Part shown: piece after piece, positions 62,278-64,000 of the stretch
How the letters are laid out: every line of letters begins with the position of its first letter
Position numbering within the stretch: position 1 is the first letter of the stretch
NCBI GenBank assembly: GCA_964019425.1
Contig: OZ025793.1
Coordinates: 372,001 to 436,000 of the forward strand
Reading direction: 5' to 3'
DNA length: 64,000 nt
Source of the DNA: Flectonema sp. DT1601
Taxonomy: Eukaryota > Euglenozoa > Diplonemea > Diplonemida > Diplonemidae
Made by a program: the position numbers and the translations under genes
Notes under the pieces: model-generated
Database searches by the model: none
What the model saw: only the letters and a program-made list of their open reading frames with translations
Told to the model about the DNA's origin: nothing

Positions 62278-64000
62278 ATGGCACAGATACCGTGTCTTAA
62301 TAGCAAACACTTATCTAGTTTGAGGAAGTGTAGAAGTAGTTCTGTTGAGTCTTTGTTAAATGCCGTGTTGGTACTATTTGGTTGTGATATCCCAACAAGA
62401 GCTGACTTGTCCATTTTAATATCTGACAGCAGAAAGTTTACGAGGAAGTTAAGAGATTGGAATACCGAAAGATTAACATCGTCAGATAAAGTTATAAAAT
62501 TACAACTAAAAAAACTACGACAATACAACCCGACTATTAACTTGGAGTCTATTAGTGATCCGATCTTAAGGGAAACAGTGGTGGTGTTGAAAACGTTTGT
62601 TTTGAACTGTAAAACAACATTAGAATCGCAATCACAATCACAACTACGAACATCGACACCTCAAAGTCGGACATCTCGGAAGTGTAGATCAACATCGCCG
62701 GCATGCAGAACTCTCTCTCCTCAGAGATTGTTCAATCCGGTCGTTAAAAACATTCAACTCGACATGTCAAATGGAGCAATCCAAATAGCAGACACCGACA
62801 TCAGAATTACAAAATTTATAAACGACTTAGATGGTGAAATCGGAACATTAGTATTCTCAGGAAATCCTCAAACCACAGACTTCCTATCATTCAACATGTT
62901 AGAGAAGATCGTACGAAGTACATATTCTGTATTAGGTAACTCCATTAGTAGTTGCAAAATCTCTGACAGTGACTTTATTGACACCACGATTAGTGATTCT
63001 CATAAGGTACTTTCCGCTAATACGTTGAAGGAATCGTTTTCTGATTTAAAATCTCAATCGTATCAGTCTGCGACATCAGTATTGGAACATATTAATAAAA
63101 TTGTTTTGAATTCTCCGCAATTTCATCATTTGTTTAAGTTGGGTGTGGGACTGGTTGTAGCAATAATAAGTCAACACAGCTGTTGTCGAATATCAAAACA
63201 CCATTTACTCCAAATGCTGAGGGGCAGCGACGTTGGAAGTGTTTCAAACGTTAGAGCGCACATCTTATCAAGAGTGTTATCTAATTCTAGAGCACTGGAT
63301 CTGGTGCTTCATCTTGAGTTCTGTGAATCTACCACCGCAGGTGACAAAATCACTTCTCCAGTCTCATTGTTGAGAAATCGATCGAAAATGTTTGAAATTC
63401 GATATGGAGATCCTCCTGAACTCGTAAAGCAATCAGTTGAGTTATTTCTCCTCTTATTAGGTGAACAACCAGGTGTCGGTTGGACTGAATACCAACGGGG
63501 TCTTTGTCAAACTAATCTCTTAAATAAAATGACTCACACATCAGACTCAAACTGTATCAGAGTCTCAGCTCACGTCTACAGACGAATTACAAAACTGAGA
63601 AATGTTCTTAAAGATGTCACGGACACTGGAAGTGTTGTAGCTGATGAATTGAAAAGATGGTCGCTGCAATTAATTGCGAGTGGAAAGGTTGGTCCTCGAA
63701 CGACAGCAATCAGTAGAAGTCGTAGTCGAAGTAGGTCAGCATCTGTTGGTAGGCATGTTAACTGTTTGAGCCCAACAGCGATATCGAGCAGCCCACCGCC
63801 TGAATTCGCATCTCCTGCGGCGCATTCTTCTATTGAATGGTTGAAATTCTGTCGTTCTGCGAGTCGGGATATATCTGAGTTGGACCTGCTTCGCATCTCA
63901 CGCGATACTTTAGTAAGATTAATATCTTTGTATGGATTCTCGCATCCAATTACTGCTGCTCGTATCGAACTCTACTGGCTGGACAATAACACAGCTGGTC
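62278..64000 (+). CDS. Large protein of unknown function, runs off the window; weak dynein-stalk-like segment
   Basis: Open from the ATG at 62278 (MAQIPCLNSKHLSSL) for 574 codons to the window end without a stop. Residues about 25-110 resemble the helix after the microtubule-binding tip of dynein heavy chains: a hydrophobic start (NAVLVLFGCDIP), LLSD-like ILISDSRKF, RKLRDWN, then a YNPTINLESI stretch and a final hydrophobic helix. Such isolated stalk-like segments occur in other cytoskeletal proteins. Two Arg/Ser-rich segments follow (near residues 130-150 and 478-492). No motor (AAA) motifs are visible in the part present. The family assignment is uncertain; the coding status is well supported by length and codon use. 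Confidence 0.6.
   Translation, partial: MAQIPCLNSKHLSSLRKCRSSSVESLLNAVLVLFGCDIPTRADLSILISDSRKFTRKLRDWNTERLTSSDKVIKLQLKKLRQYNPTINLESISDPILRETVVVLKTFVLNCKTTLESQSQSQLRTSTPQSRTSRKCRSTSPACRTLSPQRLFNPVVKNIQLDMSNGAIQIADTDIRITKFINDLDGEIGTLVFSGNPQTTDFLSFNMLEKIVRSTYSVLGNSISSCKISDSDFIDTTISDSHKVLSANTLKESFSDLKSQSYQSATSVLEHINKIVLNSPQFHHLFKLGVGLVVAIISQHSCCRISKHHLLQMLRGSDVGSVSNVRAHILSRVLSNSRALDLVLHLEFCESTTAGDKITSPVSLLRNRSKMFEIRYGDPPELVKQSVELFLLLLGEQPGVGWTEYQRGLCQTNLLNKMTHTSDSNCIRVSAHVYRRITKLRNVLKDVTDTGSVVADELKRWSLQLIASGKVGPRTTAISRSRSRSRSASVGRHVNCLSPTAISSSPPPEFASPAAHSSIEWLKFCRSASRDISELDLLRISRDTLVRLISLYGFSHPITAARIELYWLDNNTAG

Overview
This is nuclear DNA from a eukaryote, very probably a microbial one. Introns are few and short, with GTATGT-type donors and CAG acceptors. 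All gene products are eukaryotic families: two importin-alphas, a SOS1-type Na+/H+ exchanger, a CLC protein, a DUSP23-like phosphatase and a cytochrome b5/acyl-CoA dehydrogenase fusion. The standard code fits. The sequence is AT-rich and full of A, T and C homopolymer runs. I cannot name the species or the phylum.

The window has two halves. Positions 1-27,000 are a repeat-dominated block. It opens with the 3' part of a LINE with a restriction-like endonuclease and a coiled-coil tail. Next come a large inverted repeat, a dimeric hairpin satellite (4.4-8.5 kb, resuming at 10.7-12.3 and 22.6-23.5 kb), and shuffled copies of two hairpin-rich modules. I call these H1 (about 400 bp) and H2 (a 1.35-kb unit found in circularly permuted or tandem form). 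Nested among them are a GC-rich hAT transposase gene (split by an H1 copy), a 777-bp MITE with perfect 25-bp inverted ends, a tRNA-like fragment, and a displaced piece of the LINE.

The most striking object lies at 23,997-26,548. It is a 2.55-kb element with inverted ends and a 5-bp target duplication (GTACA), inserted in frame-preserving fashion in an open reading frame. Both ends carry 10-bp-phased TCAC iterons facing 10-bp-phased GTGA iterons, and the left end is repeated four times in tandem (288-bp period).

Positions 27,000-64,000 hold a mostly single-exon, plus-strand gene series: a PX + LURP-one-related protein, importin-alpha A (polyQ tail), importin-alpha B (same three intron positions), a SOS1-type exchanger with a cyclic-nucleotide-binding-like domain, a protein with about 18 IQ motifs and terminal LRRs, a DUSP23-like phosphatase, a CLC protein without the gating glutamate, a coiled-coil protein, a cytochrome b5-acyl-CoA dehydrogenase, a secreted M28 aminopeptidase, and a long unfinished reading frame with a weak dynein-stalk-like segment. 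All face the same way, separated by 0.15-4.5 kb. The genes are not an obvious pathway; two concern nuclear import and two concern ion transport. Several starts are preceded directly by long A-runs. The spacers contain small shared modules and palindrome clusters that may be regulatory.
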